A stretch of DNA of 64,000 nt from JANXZS01 sp963797255 (GTDB lineage: Bacteria; Acidobacteriota; Terriglobia; Terriglobales; Acidobacteriaceae), in contig CAWCOV010000015.1 in the NCBI GenBank assembly GCA_963797255.1, positions 310,001 through 374,000 of the forward strand. Reading direction: 5' to 3'. Shown in pieces: positions 54,853-64,000 of this stretch (positions within the stretch are counted from its first letter, which is position 1; each line of letters starts with the position of its first letter). The notes under the pieces are model-generated. The model was given only the letters and a program-made list of their open reading frames with translations. It did not search any database and was not told the origin of the DNA. Position numbers and translations under genes: made by a program.

Positions 54853-56085
54853 ATGGCGGATATCGAAAGCACGCCTCAACGTAAACGCCTCGGCAAGATC
54901 GTGAGCGTCGGTATTGTCGCCGCGGCCGCGATCACTGGACTGCTCGTCGCCGATGAGACGACTCGAAGTCCCCGCACCGACGATGCTGAGGTCTTTGCGA
55001 ATTTCATTGGTATTGCACCTCAGGTGGATGGCCCCATCACCAAGCTTGCGGTTGCAGACAACGCGTTCATTAAGCAGGGTGAGGTGCTGTTCCAGATAGA
55101 CCCGCGCCCTTACGAGTATGCGCTGGAAAAAGCCCGCTCCGACCTTAATACACTCGAAGGCCAGATTGTTGATCAACGTCGGACGATTGCATCCCAGGAG
55201 AGTGCGGTCGGGGCCGCCCGCGCCAATACAACGGGAGCTGCGGCAAACATTGATCGCGCCGCATCTGCCGTGAACGAAGCCAAGGCAAATGTAACCAGTG
55301 CAAAGGCAGCGCTCGACGGTGCCACAGCGGAGCTGCTCTATCAGACGAATAACCTCCACCGTATTGAGCCGCTACTGGCTAAACGGTTTGTAACTGCGGA
55401 CCAAGTAGATCTTGCCCGAACCGCCGTTACGGCGAGGGAACAGGCGGTTCATCAGGCGCGCTCTCAATTAGCTTTGGCTGAGGCACAAGTGCAATCCGCA
55501 GACGCTCAGTATGCGCAATCGAAGGCGGCGTTGCAGCAGAGTGCCGCACAGCTCGGCCAAACGGAGCACAGTGTGCTGACTATTGAACCGCTGACGGCCC
55601 AGCGGCAGGGTCGCGAAGCGGCAATTCAAAATGCCGAGTACAACCTGAATAACTGCAAGGTCTATGCGCCGTTCGATGCTCGTGTAACCAATCTCACAAT
55701 CTCGCAGGGAGCCTATGCTCACACGGGACAACAAGTCTTCACACTTATTGATACGCGCACATGGTGGGCCGTTGCGAACTTTCGTGAGACACAATTGCGA
55801 CGCATACGGCCTGGAATGCATGCGGATGTCTATGTCCTGTCGCGTCCGAATATCAAGTACGACGGTGTTGTAGACAGCGTTGGTTTTGGGGTTTTGCCTG
55901 ATAGTACGCTGGTCGGCTCGTTCGCACCTGGATTGCCTGATGTTCAGCGTTCACTCAATTGGGTTCATCTGGCAACTCGCTATCCGGTTCGCGTTCGAAT
56001 CCAGGCGCCTGAGTCTGAGCCCTTCCGAATCAGCGAATCAGCGGTTGTGGTTATTCGGGGCGATGTCTCCGAAAGGTCCCGATAG
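54853..56085 (+). CDS. mdtN: MdtN-like membrane fusion protein
   Basis: A 410-residue HlyD-type periplasmic adaptor with one N-terminal transmembrane helix (GKIVSVGIVAAAAITGLLVA). The first lipoyl half contains SPRTDDAEVFANFIGIAPQV, followed by a long coiled coil (Ala/Gln-rich from about residue 95 to 250) and the second half VYAPFDARVTNLTISQGAYA. The barrel part includes WWAVANFRETQLRRIRPGMH. GGAGAAG lies 6-7 nt before the start, and the gene ends 2 nt before the FUSC gene. It links the FUSC inner-membrane subunit with the outer-membrane channel. Confidence 0.9.
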   Translation: MADIESTPQRKRLGKIVSVGIVAAAAITGLLVADETTRSPRTDDAEVFANFIGIAPQVDGPITKLAVADNAFIKQGEVLFQIDPRPYEYALEKARSDLNTLEGQIVDQRRTIASQESAVGAARANTTGAAANIDRAASAVNEAKANVTSAKAALDGATAELLYQTNNLHRIEPLLAKRFVTADQVDLARTAVTAREQAVHQARSQLALAEAQVQSADAQYAQSKAALQQSAAQLGQTEHSVLTIEPLTAQRQGREAAIQNAEYNLNNCKVYAPFDARVTNLTISQGAYAHTGQQVFTLIDTRTWWAVANFRETQLRRIRPGMHADVYVLSRPNIKYDGVVDSVGFGVLPDSTLVGSFAPGLPDVQRSLNWVHLATRYPVRVRIQAPESEPFRISESAVVVIRGDVSERSR

Positions 56086-56087
56086 CA

Positions 56088-58301
56088 ATGGCCTCCAGTG
56101 GCCAGGCGATACCCTCAACTGCGAGAGGGACTCTGGACGGATCGTTCCGATGGTTCTGGAGCTTTTTGAAAATCGAACTTGCGCCGTACCCGGGTCGAGC
56201 GTGGGTTGTTGGGCGCATCACTATCGCCGCAACGATCGTCATGCTCCTGGTCATGACCTTTCGGCTTCCCGGAGGCTTCCTCGCGTGCATCTATACCCTG
56301 TTTCTTAGCCGCGAGAATCCTACCGCCACGCTTCGCGCGGGAGTGCGAGTGGTGTTTTCATTTGTCATCGCCACCGCATACACCGTCATCGGAATCACAC
56401 TGTTCGTGGATAACCCTCTCACCCATTTTCTCTGGATACTTGTGACTCTCTTTGTATCTTTCTATCTCATCCGCATTATCCCTGATTATGGCACCGCTAT
56501 TGGATTTGGCTTTATGATCGCCGGCGCCATACCGCTTTGGGATGAGACTGCCCTCAACGTAAATACCCGCGTAGAAAACACCTTGTGGCTCGCCTTTGCG
56601 GTGATGGTTGGAACTGCCGTCACTATCGTGGTTGAGTATGCGTTTCGTCATGTTCATCCAACAACCGATCTGGTTGAGGGAATTGAGACGAGACTCGGAA
56701 TGGTAGAAAATTTCTTGAGGAAATTGGGGGCTGATGAACGCGTCGATGGAGAATTGGAAAAGGCCATCTCACTCTACTCGACCGTAGGAACGTCAAGATT
56801 GAGGCGAATGATTTATCGATCCGGCTTCGGCGCGCACTTTGTAGCACAGATGAATGCCGCAGTTGCGCTCCTTGGCCGATTGGTGGATCTCGCAGCCAGC
56901 CTGAACACTTTGAGAGCGGGACAAACCATTACTTCTACGGCGGAGGACCGGGAACGCTGCAATCTCCTCGCCAGTGAAATCGCAGAACTGCGCCGTGAAG
57001 TGAAGCTCAACGCCGTGCCTAGAAAGATCACTTTACTTCCGCGCACGGGTCCGTCAGGCCTTCCCTTCCTGCCGCAAATGGAGAGAACAGCCTCACTGAT
57101 TCCGGAGGCATTTACAGGCTCGGAGTCAATTCAGGAATTCATCCCTGCACCGATGGACGAAGAAATTCGTGAACATCTCCTCGCTCCCGATGCCTTTTCA
57201 AACACGGATCACGTACGATTCGCCTTGCGCGGTATGTTTGCGGCCGCTGCATGCTACGTCGTCTATACCGCCATAGATTGGCGAGGTCTCAGCACTTCAA
57301 TTGCGACATGCGTCATCACTGCGCTATCTACAATTGGGGCATCGCGGCAGAAGCAGGTTCTCCGTTTCGTAGGCGCTCTGATCGGGGGAATTGTCTTCGG
57401 GATGGGAGCACAGATATTCGTGTTGCCTTATATCGATTCGATCGCCGGGTTTACCGTGCTCTTCGCGGTGGTCACTGCCATTGCGGCCTGGATCGCCACC
57501 GCCACTCCCCGAATCTCCTATCTCGGAGTGCAGCTAGCTCTTGCCTTCTATCTCATCAACATGCAGGAATTTGCCATCCAGACTTCTCTGGCTATCGCGC
57601 GGGATCGCGTATTCGGAGTACTGCTTGGCCTGTTGGCGATGTGGCTTATCTTCGACCGTCTTTGGGTGAGAAACGCGCTTGATGAGGTGGAAACATTGTT
57701 CGCCTCCACGCTGGAGATGTTCGCCGAACTCACTGAGCAATTGCTTAAAGAGGATCGGAATGAATCTGTGAGGCAAATTCGCCGATTGCGCGATCAGTTG
57801 AACGCTAACTTTCAAGCAATAGCTGCACAGTCGGACGCACTCCTGTTTGAGTTTGGTCCTACACGGGAACGAAAGCTGAAGATTCGCAACGATGTCCGTC
57901 GTTGGTTACCCTCACTACGCACACTCTTACTAGTGCAGGTCACAAGTTCGCAATATCGCCTTCAAATACCGATCAGTTCACTCCCTCCTTCGCTTGCCCG
58001 TGCACACCTGGAATTCGAATCTGATGTTTCTCAGACAATGCGCGCAATGGCAGACGAGGTAAACGGGAGGGGGCACGTGGCCATGCCTGATATTCAGAGT
58101 TCTGCTGCGAGATTGCAGCAGGAAATCGTTCACTTTCAAAATGAGAGAAATGTGTCTTTACCCCAAACATCTGATGTGGCCAACCTAACCAAGACCGTCG
58201 CGTCGATCATTGTGCCACTCGCTCAAGACATACAAGGGACATTTGCCGCAACCGCTTCGAGCAAGGAGTCCTCATCTTTGTTGGGCCACGCGGACGTTTG
58301 A
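56088..58301 (+). CDS. mdtO: FUSC-family inner-membrane efflux subunit (MdtO-like)
   Basis: A 737-residue protein of the FUSC/aromatic acid exporter family. It has two clusters of membrane helices: about residues 40-175 (IAATIVMLLVMTFRLPGGF, FALAFAVMVGTA-type stretches) and about 375-530 (ALRGMFAAAACYVVYTAIDW, LLGLLAMWLIFDRLWVRNAL), each followed by a cytoplasmic helical domain. CVITALSTIGASRQKQVLR is a family-like segment. MdtO and AaeB-type proteins pump aromatic acids and related compounds. The start is 2 nt after mdtN. It completes the outer channel, adaptor and inner-membrane set. Confidence 0.9.
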   Translation: MASSGQAIPSTARGTLDGSFRWFWSFLKIELAPYPGRAWVVGRITIAATIVMLLVMTFRLPGGFLACIYTLFLSRENPTATLRAGVRVVFSFVIATAYTVIGITLFVDNPLTHFLWILVTLFVSFYLIRIIPDYGTAIGFGFMIAGAIPLWDETALNVNTRVENTLWLAFAVMVGTAVTIVVEYAFRHVHPTTDLVEGIETRLGMVENFLRKLGADERVDGELEKAISLYSTVGTSRLRRMIYRSGFGAHFVAQMNAAVALLGRLVDLAASLNTLRAGQTITSTAEDRERCNLLASEIAELRREVKLNAVPRKITLLPRTGPSGLPFLPQMERTASLIPEAFTGSESIQEFIPAPMDEEIREHLLAPDAFSNTDHVRFALRGMFAAAACYVVYTAIDWRGLSTSIATCVITALSTIGASRQKQVLRFVGALIGGIVFGMGAQIFVLPYIDSIAGFTVLFAVVTAIAAWIATATPRISYLGVQLALAFYLINMQEFAIQTSLAIARDRVFGVLLGLLAMWLIFDRLWVRNALDEVETLFASTLEMFAELTEQLLKEDRNESVRQIRRLRDQLNANFQAIAAQSDALLFEFGPTRERKLKIRNDVRRWLPSLRTLLLVQVTSSQYRLQIPISSLPPSLARAHLEFESDVSQTMRAMADEVNGRGHVAMPDIQSSAARLQQEIVHFQNERNVSLPQTSDVANLTKTVASIIVPLAQDIQGTFAATASSKESSSLLGHADV

Positions 58302-58418
58302 AGCACGTTAGATCGGGTTTAGAAATGCGGATGGTATCGATTCTGAGCCTCGATGGTGAACCGTTAGAATTGTGAAATACTTCATCTTTCAGCAGCAGCC
58401 AAGAAAGGATGCCTGATT

Positions 58419-59687
58419 GTGAAGAGGACCCCTGTTGGAATGACCCGCCGAAAATTTCTAAAGAGCGGAGTGGTTGCAGGCGCGTTGACATCCATCGACG
58501 TCACTTCACAAGAGGTCCATACCGTCCCGCTGGGCCCTGATGATCGCCCATTCTGGATAGCGACCGCTATACGCGTTGCTCATCCCGTGCTTAATGCGCT
58601 CAGCCAGCGTCAGCTGAAATCGACGATGCCCGTGGAAACAGCGCATGGCAACGCGGAAGATCGTCGACAGTTTGCATATCTCGAAGCGCTCGGCCGATTG
58701 CTTACCGGACTGGCACCCTGGCTCGAATCTGGACCTGACGCGGGCAAAGAGGGGGAACTGCGCTTGCGGTATGCCGCTCTTGCTCGAGAAGCAATTCAGT
58801 CGGCAACTGATCCAACCTCGCCTGACTACATGAATTTCAACAAAGGACAGCAGCCGATTGTAGATGCTGCATTCCTTGCGTTAGCCATTTTGCGTGCACC
58901 CACGGAACTCTGGCACAAACTGGATGACATCACTCAGCAGCACGTGATTAAAGCTCTGCAAGCAACTCGCGTTATCCTTCCCGGGTACAGCAATTGGCTT
59001 ATGTTCTCCGCAATCATCGAAACGGCACTGGCACTGATGGGAGCCTGGTGGGACAGCACGCGAATCGACTACGCAATTCGTTCCGTGGAAAGCTGGTATG
59101 AAGGCGATGGCACCTATGGAGATGGCCCGGCCTTTCACTGGGACTATTACAACAGCTTTGTAATCCAGCCGATGTTGTTGCATGTACTCGACGGTATCTC
59201 CAAGTATTCTCCAACGTGGGATCATTACCGGCCAGCCGCACTCGCCCGCGCACAACGCTATGCAGCCATTCAGGAACGGCTCATCAGTCCGGAAGGTACG
59301 TTTCCGCCGATCGGTAGATCACTCTGTTATCGGTTTGGAGCTTTTCAACTTCTTTCTGAGGTAGCCCTTCGCAAGCAACTGCCCGCGGGCGTCGAGCAGG
59401 AGCAGGTGCGGTGTGCTCTTACAGCGGTAATGCGCCGCATGATCGACGCTCCCGGAACTTTTGACGACAAGGGCTGGCTGCAGATCGGTTTTTACGGACA
59501 CCAACCGGCCATCGCGGAACCGTACATCTCCACCGGAAGTCTTTATCTGTGTTCCGCTGCGTGGCTGCCACTCGGCCTTCCAGCTTCAGATAAGTTCTGG
59601 GCTGGAGAGGCGAAACCCTGGACTTCGAAAAAGGCGTGGAATGGAGAAAACGTAAAAGCGGACCATGCTCTCGATGACAAATCCTAG
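58419..59687 (+). CDS. DUF2264-family Tat-exported protein (putative glycosidase)
   Basis: A 422-residue protein of the DUF2264 family, related to (alpha/alpha)6-barrel carbohydrate enzymes. The N-terminus TRRKFLKSG is a twin-arginine signal. Family phrases are FAYLEALGRLLTGLAPWLES, YMNFNKGQQPIVDAAFLALA, PGYSNWLMFSAIIETALALM and DGPAFHWDYYNSFVIQPML. The C-terminal end of longer DUF2264 proteins is absent, which is common for this subgroup. A GTG start at 58419 with AGGA 9 nt upstream is preferred; an ATG at 58440 is an alternative. The activity is probably on uronate- or deoxy-sugar-containing oligosaccharides, but this is not shown by sequence. Confidence 0.85.
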   Translation: MKRTPVGMTRRKFLKSGVVAGALTSIDVTSQEVHTVPLGPDDRPFWIATAIRVAHPVLNALSQRQLKSTMPVETAHGNAEDRRQFAYLEALGRLLTGLAPWLESGPDAGKEGELRLRYAALAREAIQSATDPTSPDYMNFNKGQQPIVDAAFLALAILRAPTELWHKLDDITQQHVIKALQATRVILPGYSNWLMFSAIIETALALMGAWWDSTRIDYAIRSVESWYEGDGTYGDGPAFHWDYYNSFVIQPMLLHVLDGISKYSPTWDHYRPAALARAQRYAAIQERLISPEGTFPPIGRSLCYRFGAFQLLSEVALRKQLPAGVEQEQVRCALTAVMRRMIDAPGTFDDKGWLQIGFYGHQPAIAEPYISTGSLYLCSAAWLPLGLPASDKFWAGEAKPWTSKKAWNGENVKADHALDDKS

Positions 59688-59744
59688 ATTCAGATGGCAC
59701 CGATTATCTGGTCCGCGTAAATCCTCGAAACTCGCAACGAATGG

Positions 59745-61334
59745 TCAATGGCCGGGAAGACCGAAGGCATATACCTTGTTGTTTCCGGTCGCTCCGCTTC
59801 CACTATAGCGTCGATAGCCGGAACCCCAGAACAGCATCCCGCTAACGATGGAGGGAGCGTCGATCACCGAACCGCCGCTGGCATAACTCCAAAGAACGGC
59901 ACCTGTCGCCGCGTTAAGAGCGTACATGTGTCCGAGTTTGTCGAGGGACCCCGCGTAGAGCACGCCGTTTGCCACGCTCACCGATGAGACGTCCAGAGAG
60001 CCTGCAATGGGATCAGCCCTTTGCCACAAGATTTTTCCGGTTTGCGCATCGAGAGCGCTCCAAGCGCCCCAGGTGATTGAGACACCGGACGGGGTGAGTT
60101 TGTAAGTGTGGTGCTCCGAGTTGCCGATAGGCACATAAACGCGCTTTCCGTCGCTCGCCGTTCCCCACAAGATACCTCCGAGATGGCCGGCCGGCCCAAC
60201 GCCGGTTGCCCACACCTGTTGTCCGGTATCAGCGTTGTATGCGCGGAGATAGCCATTCTTCTGGCCAAAAACGACTAAGTTGCCTACAAGATTCGGCCCG
60301 TCGCCGCCCACGTCTATATCTGCACCCGCCGGAGTCGGGCAGTCAGGCCCTGGCGACGTGGATTCGCAGGCTTCGTTTGTCGCATCCCAGCGGGAAGTTT
60401 TGACGGCCCATTTTATAGATCCATCCGCCAGATTGAGCGCAAGTGCCGAGTCGAAGTGATCATTTGCCGCTGTGCAATTTGGAATTTTTCCAGCCTTGAT
60501 TCCTGACTGTTCGCATACTTCTACCGACGCTGGTACGGAATAGTTGTTTCCCGTTCCGATGTAGAGCAGCTTGCGTGTGAGGTCGATGGCTGCGGGCTGC
60601 CAAATAGCGCCACCGCTATATCCCCCTGTGTTGCCAAAATTATTTGGCACTACATACGTTTGCCAAAGTTTCTTGCCGGTGTTCACGTTGAGAGCGACTA
60701 CGCTGCCTCGAAAAGTGCAACAGGCATAGCCAGATTGTTTAGCAAGGGACTCTTCGTAGGAGGAGACACCGACATAAACGACACCGCTCGCCACAACGGG
60801 GGAACCTGTGATGATGGCAGCGGGGTGGGTTTCCACTAACGTCTTCCAGAGGAGTGCACCAGTGCTGCGGTTAATGGCGATGACGTTGGCACCGGCATGC
60901 ATTCCAACCTTCTGCGTGTGATCTCCGATAATGATCGTGTTGCCGGAGATTGCAGGACTGGTGCGTGACACAGAACCACTGAGGCCGTTGTAATCTGCAA
61001 TCTTATGAGACCAGTGCAGCGTCCCAGTAGCGCTATTCACCGCGTACAGATTCCCGGCCCAGTCGGGAAAATACACAAGGCCGCCAAATACGGTAGGAGT
61101 CGCACTCACGTCTCCGCCGGTGGTAAAAGCCCACTTACGAACCAGTGATTTGGCGTTGCTGACATTTATCGTCGTTTCCAAGGGTTGGTTCCAGTCATCG
61201 GAAAGGCCATTTCCCGCTGAACCCCATTCAGGAGTCGGAGAGGTTGAGAAGGGAATTTGTGAGTACGAAGAAATAGCAGAGCAGGTCATGATCAGACCTG
61301 CAAAACTCAGCTTAACCCAGGGCGAAGTCGTCAT
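59745..61334 (-). CDS. Exported PQQ-type beta-propeller protein, dehydrogenase-like
   Basis: A 529-residue exported protein with repeated PQQ-propeller motifs: YFPDWAGNLYAVNSATGTLH, VVALNVNTGKKLWQTYVV, YLRAYNADTGQQVWATGVG and MYALNAATGAVLWSYASGG. A signal peptide (WVKLSFAGLIMTCSAISSYS) precedes. A vicinal cysteine pair occurs in YACCTFRGSV, as in quinoprotein alcohol dehydrogenases. The layout resembles polyvinyl-alcohol dehydrogenase-like quinoproteins without a fused cytochrome domain. Binding of PQQ is therefore possible but not certain. The start at 61334 is chosen because GGGAGG lies 6 nt upstream; an in-frame ATG at 61370 adds 12 residues. It is convergent with the DUF2264 gene. Confidence 0.83.
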   Translation of the reverse strand: MTTSPWVKLSFAGLIMTCSAISSYSQIPFSTSPTPEWGSAGNGLSDDWNQPLETTINVSNAKSLVRKWAFTTGGDVSATPTVFGGLVYFPDWAGNLYAVNSATGTLHWSHKIADYNGLSGSVSRTSPAISGNTIIIGDHTQKVGMHAGANVIAINRSTGALLWKTLVETHPAAIITGSPVVASGVVYVGVSSYEESLAKQSGYACCTFRGSVVALNVNTGKKLWQTYVVPNNFGNTGGYSGGAIWQPAAIDLTRKLLYIGTGNNYSVPASVEVCEQSGIKAGKIPNCTAANDHFDSALALNLADGSIKWAVKTSRWDATNEACESTSPGPDCPTPAGADIDVGGDGPNLVGNLVVFGQKNGYLRAYNADTGQQVWATGVGPAGHLGGILWGTASDGKRVYVPIGNSEHHTYKLTPSGVSITWGAWSALDAQTGKILWQRADPIAGSLDVSSVSVANGVLYAGSLDKLGHMYALNAATGAVLWSYASGGSVIDAPSIVSGMLFWGSGYRRYSGSGATGNNKVYAFGLPGH

Positions 61335-61640
61335 TCGAAGCCTCCCGAAGGCGAATGTACCCAGTTGCATTATGCAAATGGAGAAAACTTTGGATCCTTA
61401 TCGAGTGTCAGTTTGTGGAAAGCAGCGCGTTCCCAGGGAGATAATCAATTCGTTGCCCGCTTCATCCAACGTTCTCTCTACGAGAAAGTTGGAGAACTTT
61501 AACCTCCACATGAGCAATTCGTCAACTGGCATGGAGCGTACGCGAGCCTGTTGGTCGGAACTCGATGACACTTTTAGTTCAAAGTATTTGATCTTGAGCA
61601 AAAACGCAGTTCTGCAAGCGCCCGGCTCGCTCACTTGTGA
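61335..61640. other. Intergenic stretch, nothing recognised
   Basis: This 306-nt gap between two minus-strand genes contains the GGGAGG ribosome site of the downstream PQQ-type gene at its left end. An open frame on the opposite strand has no protein-like features. I see no strong hairpin, repeat or RNA gene. Confidence 0.45.
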
Positions 61641-64000
61641 CTATTCATCACGGATCGTCGCCATTGGATCGAGAAGGGAAGCTCGGCGCGCAGGGAAGTA
61701 ACTCGCCAACAAGACGGTCCCCGCCAATAGTACTGCCGCAATAATGAGCGTAGCCGGGTTCCACGGCTTTATTTGAAACAAGAAGGTACTCAGAATCCGG
61801 CCACACGCGAACGTTGCAAGAACGCCGAGGGCGACGCCCCCGACCGCCAGGCGCATACCTTGAACTAATACGAGTCGCAGCACATCTTGTCGCTGTGCTC
61901 CCAACGCCATTCGCACTCCCAATTCTCGCGTTCGCATGCGGACGCTGTAGCTGACAACGCCGTACAGTCCCAGCGCAGCAAGAAGCAGAGCAAGAGCTGC
62001 AAAAGCAGTAAGCAGCACGACCAGAAAGCGGCGGCCAAGGAACGACTCGTCGATGCGAAGGTTCATCGACTTTACGTCGTAGATTGGCTGATTTGGATCA
62101 ACAGCATGAACGGCTCTTTCCACTGCACTCTTCAGGCTATTGGGTGTCAGCCTGTCACTGCGGACCATGAGTTGCGCGGCTAATTGCGGTGCCTGCGCAA
62201 ATGGCAGGAAATAGAACCCTTCTCCTGTGTCAGATTCAAGAGATGCCGTGCGAGAGTGATTTACGATGCCGACAATCGTCCACGGCGGAGTTTTTCCACC
62301 GAACCCCATCTGTTTTCCTACTGGATCTTCGTTTGGCCAATATCGTTTCGCGAGCACATCATCGATGATGACAACGGGCTGAGATTTCAGCCGGTCTTCA
62401 TCTGTAAAGAAGCGGCCACGTTCAATTGGAATCCGTAGGGTCCGAAAATATCCGGGAGATATTGCGCGAATATTTCCATGGGGCCCGGGATCGTTCGCGC
62501 CCCTCGTTTGCCCGGGTATAACGAATGAAGCAGAGCCGCCCTGGTTGGAGAAGGGCACCGCATCCGCAACAGCAACGGAGGAAACTCCAGGGATATTTTT
62601 CAGATTTTGTTCAACCGCAGAAAAGAAAGCTGCCTGCTTGATGTCGGTGTCGTACGTTCCATCAGGCAAGGAAACTCCTGCAGAAAGAACTCCTCGAGGA
62701 TCAAAGCCGGTGGAGACTTTCTCGACAGAGCGCAGGCTTCGCAGCAGAAGTCCAGCGATCACGATCAGCAGCATCGCGAGCGCAATCTCGCCAACGACCA
62801 AGCCGGAGCGAAGTCGCTGACGAGCCGGACTCGTTGATTCTGACCGGCCACCTTCCTGCAAAGCTTGAAACCAACGTATGTGCGTCATCTGCCATGCGGG
62901 TGCGGCCCCGCATATCAGTACGCTTACAATTCCTGCCGCAGCCACGTACCAGAAGACCGGACCATTCATGCGAACCGCGAGATTCTGTGAGATGCTGGGC
63001 GGCGCTATGAGCATCAATAACGGAATCGTTAACTTTGCAAACAGAATTCCAAATGCGGCGCCAAGGACGGCAAGTGCAAAACTTTCCACCAGGGCTTGGC
63101 GGATAAGATCGGATCGCTGTGCCCCAAGTGCAATCCGCACTGACGTTTCGCGCTGACGGCCCGACGCACGAGCCAGTTGAAGCCCGGCGATATTCGCACA
63201 TGCGATCAGCAAAACCGTACAGACAGCAAGCAGCAGAATCATCAACGCTTTAGCCATATCGCCAGCGGTGAACTCCACCAGAGGAAGAGCGAACATGCCC
63301 CACCCGGAAGATTGTCCAAAGCTCTTTTGTCCTTCCCGCAGCACGTTCTGTTGAGCCTTTGTGCGCAAGTACGCGTTGAGTTGCTGAATGGTAGCGCCAT
63401 TCTTGAGGCGCGCCACCGTAAACAGATTTTCGTTGTAGCGGTAATTATCATTGTCGTGGAATTTCGACGGTGCGATCCCAAGTGGAACCCAGATCTCCGC
63501 CTGGTTCGGCCAATTGAAATCCTTGCCCATTACTCCAACGATCTGGTGAGACTTCCTGTCGAGTTGAATGGACTTTCCAACGATGTGCGGATCTGAGCCA
63601 AAGCGTCTGACCCATGCGCGGTAAGACAAAACAACTTCGTGATTTGCATTCGGCAAATCCTCTTCGGGCTGAAAGACGCGTCCCAGAATAGGTTTTGCCT
63701 CGAATACGTTGAACCACTGCCAAGTGACGTTCCCAGCGATGAGGCGCTCGGGTGCGACTCCGCTTTCGCTCAAGTTAAAGCTCGACACTTGCATTGCAGC
63801 CGCCGAAGTGACCAGGTCCGACGACGCAAGGTCATCGAAATCCGGCGCCGACATACTGATATTCAGAAGGTTCATGTTCTGGTAGCTGACGCGGCCTGTA
63901 ATCAGATCCTTTGGTTTCGGCACACCCTGAGGATTGAGAAGCACGGCGTTCATCACGCTGAATACTGCGACGTTTGCGCCGATGCCGAGAGCCAGAGTCA
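61641..64000 (-). CDS. ADOP-family permease, 5' end off-window
   Basis: A third permease of the duplicated orphan type; the reading frame runs to the window end without a start. The visible N-terminus is already inside the first helix (TLALGIGANVAVFSVMNAVL), so about 40-100 residues are missing. The first FtsX core contains LLLAVCTVLLIACANIAGLQ, and the second GVVSYSVRMRTRELGVRMAL. Two periplasmic MacB-like domains separate them. It ends with SLLDPMATIRDE, similar to the DPMTALRAE ending of the copy at 25059. Whether a PadR gene precedes it cannot be seen. The apparent Met at 63956 is internal. Confidence 0.9.
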   Translation of the reverse strand, partial: TLALGIGANVAVFSVMNAVLLNPQGVPKPKDLITGRVSYQNMNLLNISMSAPDFDDLASSDLVTSAAAMQVSSFNLSESGVAPERLIAGNVTWQWFNVFEAKPILGRVFQPEEDLPNANHEVVLSYRAWVRRFGSDPHIVGKSIQLDRKSHQIVGVMGKDFNWPNQAEIWVPLGIAPSKFHDNDNYRYNENLFTVARLKNGATIQQLNAYLRTKAQQNVLREGQKSFGQSSGWGMFALPLVEFTAGDMAKALMILLLAVCTVLLIACANIAGLQLARASGRQRETSVRIALGAQRSDLIRQALVESFALAVLGAAFGILFAKLTIPLLMLIAPPSISQNLAVRMNGPVFWYVAAAGIVSVLICGAAPAWQMTHIRWFQALQEGGRSESTSPARQRLRSGLVVGEIALAMLLIVIAGLLLRSLRSVEKVSTGFDPRGVLSAGVSLPDGTYDTDIKQAAFFSAVEQNLKNIPGVSSVAVADAVPFSNQGGSASFVIPGQTRGANDPGPHGNIRAISPGYFRTLRIPIERGRFFTDEDRLKSQPVVIIDDVLAKRYWPNEDPVGKQMGFGGKTPPWTIVGIVNHSRTASLESDTGEGFYFLPFAQAPQLAAQLMVRSDRLTPNSLKSAVERAVHAVDPNQPIYDVKSMNLRIDESFLGRRFLVVLLTAFAALALLLAALGLYGVVSYSVRMRTRELGVRMALGAQRQDVLRLVLVQGMRLAVGGVALGVLATFACGRILSTFLFQIKPWNPATLIIAAVLLAGTVLLASYFPARRASLLDPMATIRDE

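Noticed and set aside
61120..61701. 193-codon plus-strand open frame
   Set aside because: Antisense to the ends of the PQQ-type gene and ADOP gene; no domain and no ribosome site.
1..64000. tRNA, rRNA, insertion sequence or prophage integration site
   Set aside because: No cloverleaf, conserved rRNA segment, transposase motif or direct-repeat attachment site was recognised anywhere by eye; a covariance-model scan would be decisive for small RNAs.

Overview
The window looks like a chromosomal segment of an Acidobacteriota bacterium, probably class Terriglobia. Three long MacB-like permeases of the acidobacterial duplicated-orphan type (about 16.9, 25.1 and 61.6 kb, the last cut by the window end), one with a PadR partner, are close to diagnostic. 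An Oar-like TonB-dependent receptor with an N-terminal carboxypeptidase-regulatory domain, a Sig-70_X6-type ECF sigma factor, an FG-GAP repeat protein and a DUF2950/DUF3300 pair agree. I saw no rRNA, tRNA, CRISPR array, integrase or transposase. All assignments come from reading translated sequence and motifs; no database search was run.

Layout. 0-4.9 kb: two very large, unrecognised proteins with Ig/fibronectin-like texture, the first cut by the window start and apparently frameshifted in a poly-alanine stretch, closed by a strong bidirectional hairpin. 4.9-16.6 kb: mostly minus-strand exported or metabolic genes (DUF2950, DUF3300, GH13, a plus-strand PPK2, a SulP/STAS remnant, GH127, an FG-GAP protein, a Tat-type metallo-beta-lactamase-fold hydrolase). 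16.9-27.7 kb: a transport block, comprising an orphan permease, a divergent TetR with an EmrAB-TolC-type tripartite pump whose palindromic operator covers the pump start codon, and a PadR-permease pair. 28.3-36.0 kb: GH63-like glycosidase, MFS importer, hydantoinase/oxoprolinase A and B. 36.1-39.9 kb: a protein kinase fused to a STAS domain, divergent from an ECF sigma factor, then a gene-poor stretch with an isolated strong terminator. 39.9-45.9 kb: TonB-dependent receptor, an HTH-TOBE regulator, a ScyD-like propeller, a short winged-helix membrane protein.

46.1-53.0 kb is a compact plus-strand unit: DUF4331 protein, two paralogous TPR proteins (the first frameshifted) and an 807-residue fusion of two NicO-type nickel/cobalt transporter modules. 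53.1-58.3 kb is an acidobacterial version of the ytcA-mdtNOP efflux operon, with the outer-membrane gene first. 58.4-64 kb carries a Tat-exported DUF2264 protein, a PQQ-type propeller enzyme and the third orphan permease.

Most genes act at the cell envelope: uptake (TonB receptor, MFS), efflux (two tripartite pumps, three permeases), metal transport (NicO fusion) and periplasmic sugar or redox chemistry. The best candidates for something undescribed are the DUF4331-TPR-TPR-double-NicO unit, the kinase-STAS fusion beside an ECF sigma factor, and the orphan giant-protein pair at the left edge.
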